A DNA stretch of 6,071 nucleotides from CAVYGN01 sp964413265. Lineage in GTDB: Bacteria > Spirochaetota > Brevinematia > Brevinematales > JAOACQ01. Positions 5,418-6,071 of the stretch are shown in pieces; the first letter of the stretch is position 1; every line of letters begins with the position of its first letter. Made by a program: the position numbers and the translations under genes. The DNA lies in the NCBI GenBank assembly GCA_964413265.1, contig CAYPRX010000032.1, positions 1 to 6,071 on the forward strand. Direction: 5' to 3'. The notes below the pieces were generated by a model, which worked only from the letters and a program-made list of their open reading frames with translations, did no database searches and was not told where the DNA came from.

Positions 5418-6031
5418 GTATGTGTATCCTTTACTTTTGAGAAGTCGAAAAGTCCGTATTGGGCGATAACTTTATTTCCTCCCGAACGTCTTGCCTTCCC
5501 GAGAGCTGTTTCAGCATCAGAGAGAAAGTTTTGCTTTTCAATCGAATGACCTTTTGCTACGTTCAGTCCCAGACTTATGGTAATTTTGAGGGTCTTTCCT
5601 TTGAATTCGAAGTTGTGAGATTCAACCAGACTGCGGATCCTCTCAGCTATTAGATTTCCGTTTTCAATAGTTGTCTCGGGTAAAAGTATTGCCATTCTTT
5701 CCTTTTTATATATGGAAAAGATGTCAGTTTTGCGTAATTGCTGGACGTTTTTTAATCCGGGACGCTGCTTGAATATAATGTTGACAATCTCCTTCTTCAG
5801 GTAATTAACACATTCGGTCTCATGAACATCAAGTAAATACTGCAGCTGGTCAATTTCAATTATTATTAGGGTCAGCCATCGGTCATAAATGTATGACCGC
5901 TCGACTTCAAGCCCCAGCAATTGCTGAAATACTGACGGTTCATAAACTCCCTCAACAGTAGTGCTGGTTTTGCTTACACTCTGAGTTAGATTTTGTGTGG
6001 ATAAAAACTCAACATTGGTTTTATGGAACAT
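5414..6031 (-). CDS. Degenerate GGDEF-domain protein with retained I-site motif; may extend past the window
   Basis: From ATG 6031 this is 205 residues, with one GGDEF-like domain at about 28-190. The strand LTLIIIEID (53-61) aligns with the metal-binding LLLxDID but has Glu59 for the first Asp. FK-x-x-N becomes LQ-x-x-L, losing the guanine-contact Asn, while Asp68 remains. The signature GG(D/E)EF is KKERM (109-113, 5693-5707) within YKKERMAILLPET. Exactly five residues before it is R100-K-T-D103 (5723-5734), the RxxD position of the c-di-GMP inhibitory site. The C-terminal part (ITISLGLNVA, SDAETALGKARRSGGNKV) is well conserved. Diguanylate cyclase activity is therefore unlikely; a c-di-GMP-binding or structural role is inferred. 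The SD before ATG 6031 is weak, and the frame stays open to the window edge (TALFYVSRNKSKE just upstream, like the end of a membrane helix). The gene may thus be longer, with a membrane or sensor part outside the window. Its stop overlaps the next gene's start by 4 nt. Confidence 0.85.
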   Translation of the reverse strand: MFHKTNVEFLSTQNLTQSVSKTSTTVEGVYEPSVFQQLLGLEVERSYIYDRWLTLIIIEIDQLQYLLDVHETECVNYLKKEIVNIIFKQRPGLKNVQQLRKTDIFSIYKKERMAILLPETTIENGNLIAERIRSLVESHNFEFKGKTLKITISLGLNVAKGHSIEKQNFLSDAETALGKARRSGGNKVIAQYGLFDFSKVKDTHT

Positions 6032-6071
6032 TTCTTTTGATTTATTCCTGGAAACATAAAATAAAGCGGTG

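Overview
This window is AT-rich bacterial DNA of low to moderate GC content, with chromosomal-type metabolic and signalling genes and some decaying accessory genes. The lineage cannot be fixed from sequence alone. Several genes have recognisable Shine-Dalgarno (SD) sequences (GAGG, GGAGG, AGGGG, AAAGGA). TGG encodes Trp and TGA ends two intact genes, so the standard code applies. The exported proteins and the GGDEF-type gene suggest a Gram-negative environmental bacterium. No RNA gene, insertion sequence or CRISPR array was recognised.

Left part (1-1235): the 3' end of an unidentified + strand gene (1-135) faces a small doubtful minus-strand reading frame (162-356). An AT-rich stretch without a convincing gene follows. 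Next is a type II toxin-antitoxin pair: an intact 69-residue antitoxin (620-829), then, 2 nt later, a RelE/YafQ-type toxin gene (832-1098) broken by an in-frame TGA at codon 42. The pair appears to have lost its toxin and kept the antitoxin.

Middle part (1236-4129): a minus-strand pair probably forms one transcript, a classical NAD-dependent short-chain dehydrogenase (SDR, start best placed at 3190) followed 47 nt later by a secreted beta-lactamase-fold serine hydrolase. Divergent from it, beyond a 319-nt regulatory gap with candidate promoters on both strands, is a wrecked SDR of a different (retinol-dehydrogenase-like) subfamily. It has a large internal deletion and three frameshifts.

Right part (4157-6071): three minus-strand genes read leftward. 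First is a degenerate GGDEF protein that lost its GG(D/E)EF catalytic motif but kept an RxxD c-di-GMP inhibitory-site motif in the correct place. Its stop overlaps by 4 nt the start of an exported START/SRPBCC-like protein. A small VOC (glyoxalase-fold) protein follows after 52 nt. The GGDEF frame stays open to the window edge, so the real protein may be longer. The GGDEF/SRPBCC pair is the most interesting functional unit here: a probable nucleotide-sensing or structural GGDEF protein translationally coupled to a periplasmic lipid- or ligand-binding-like protein.
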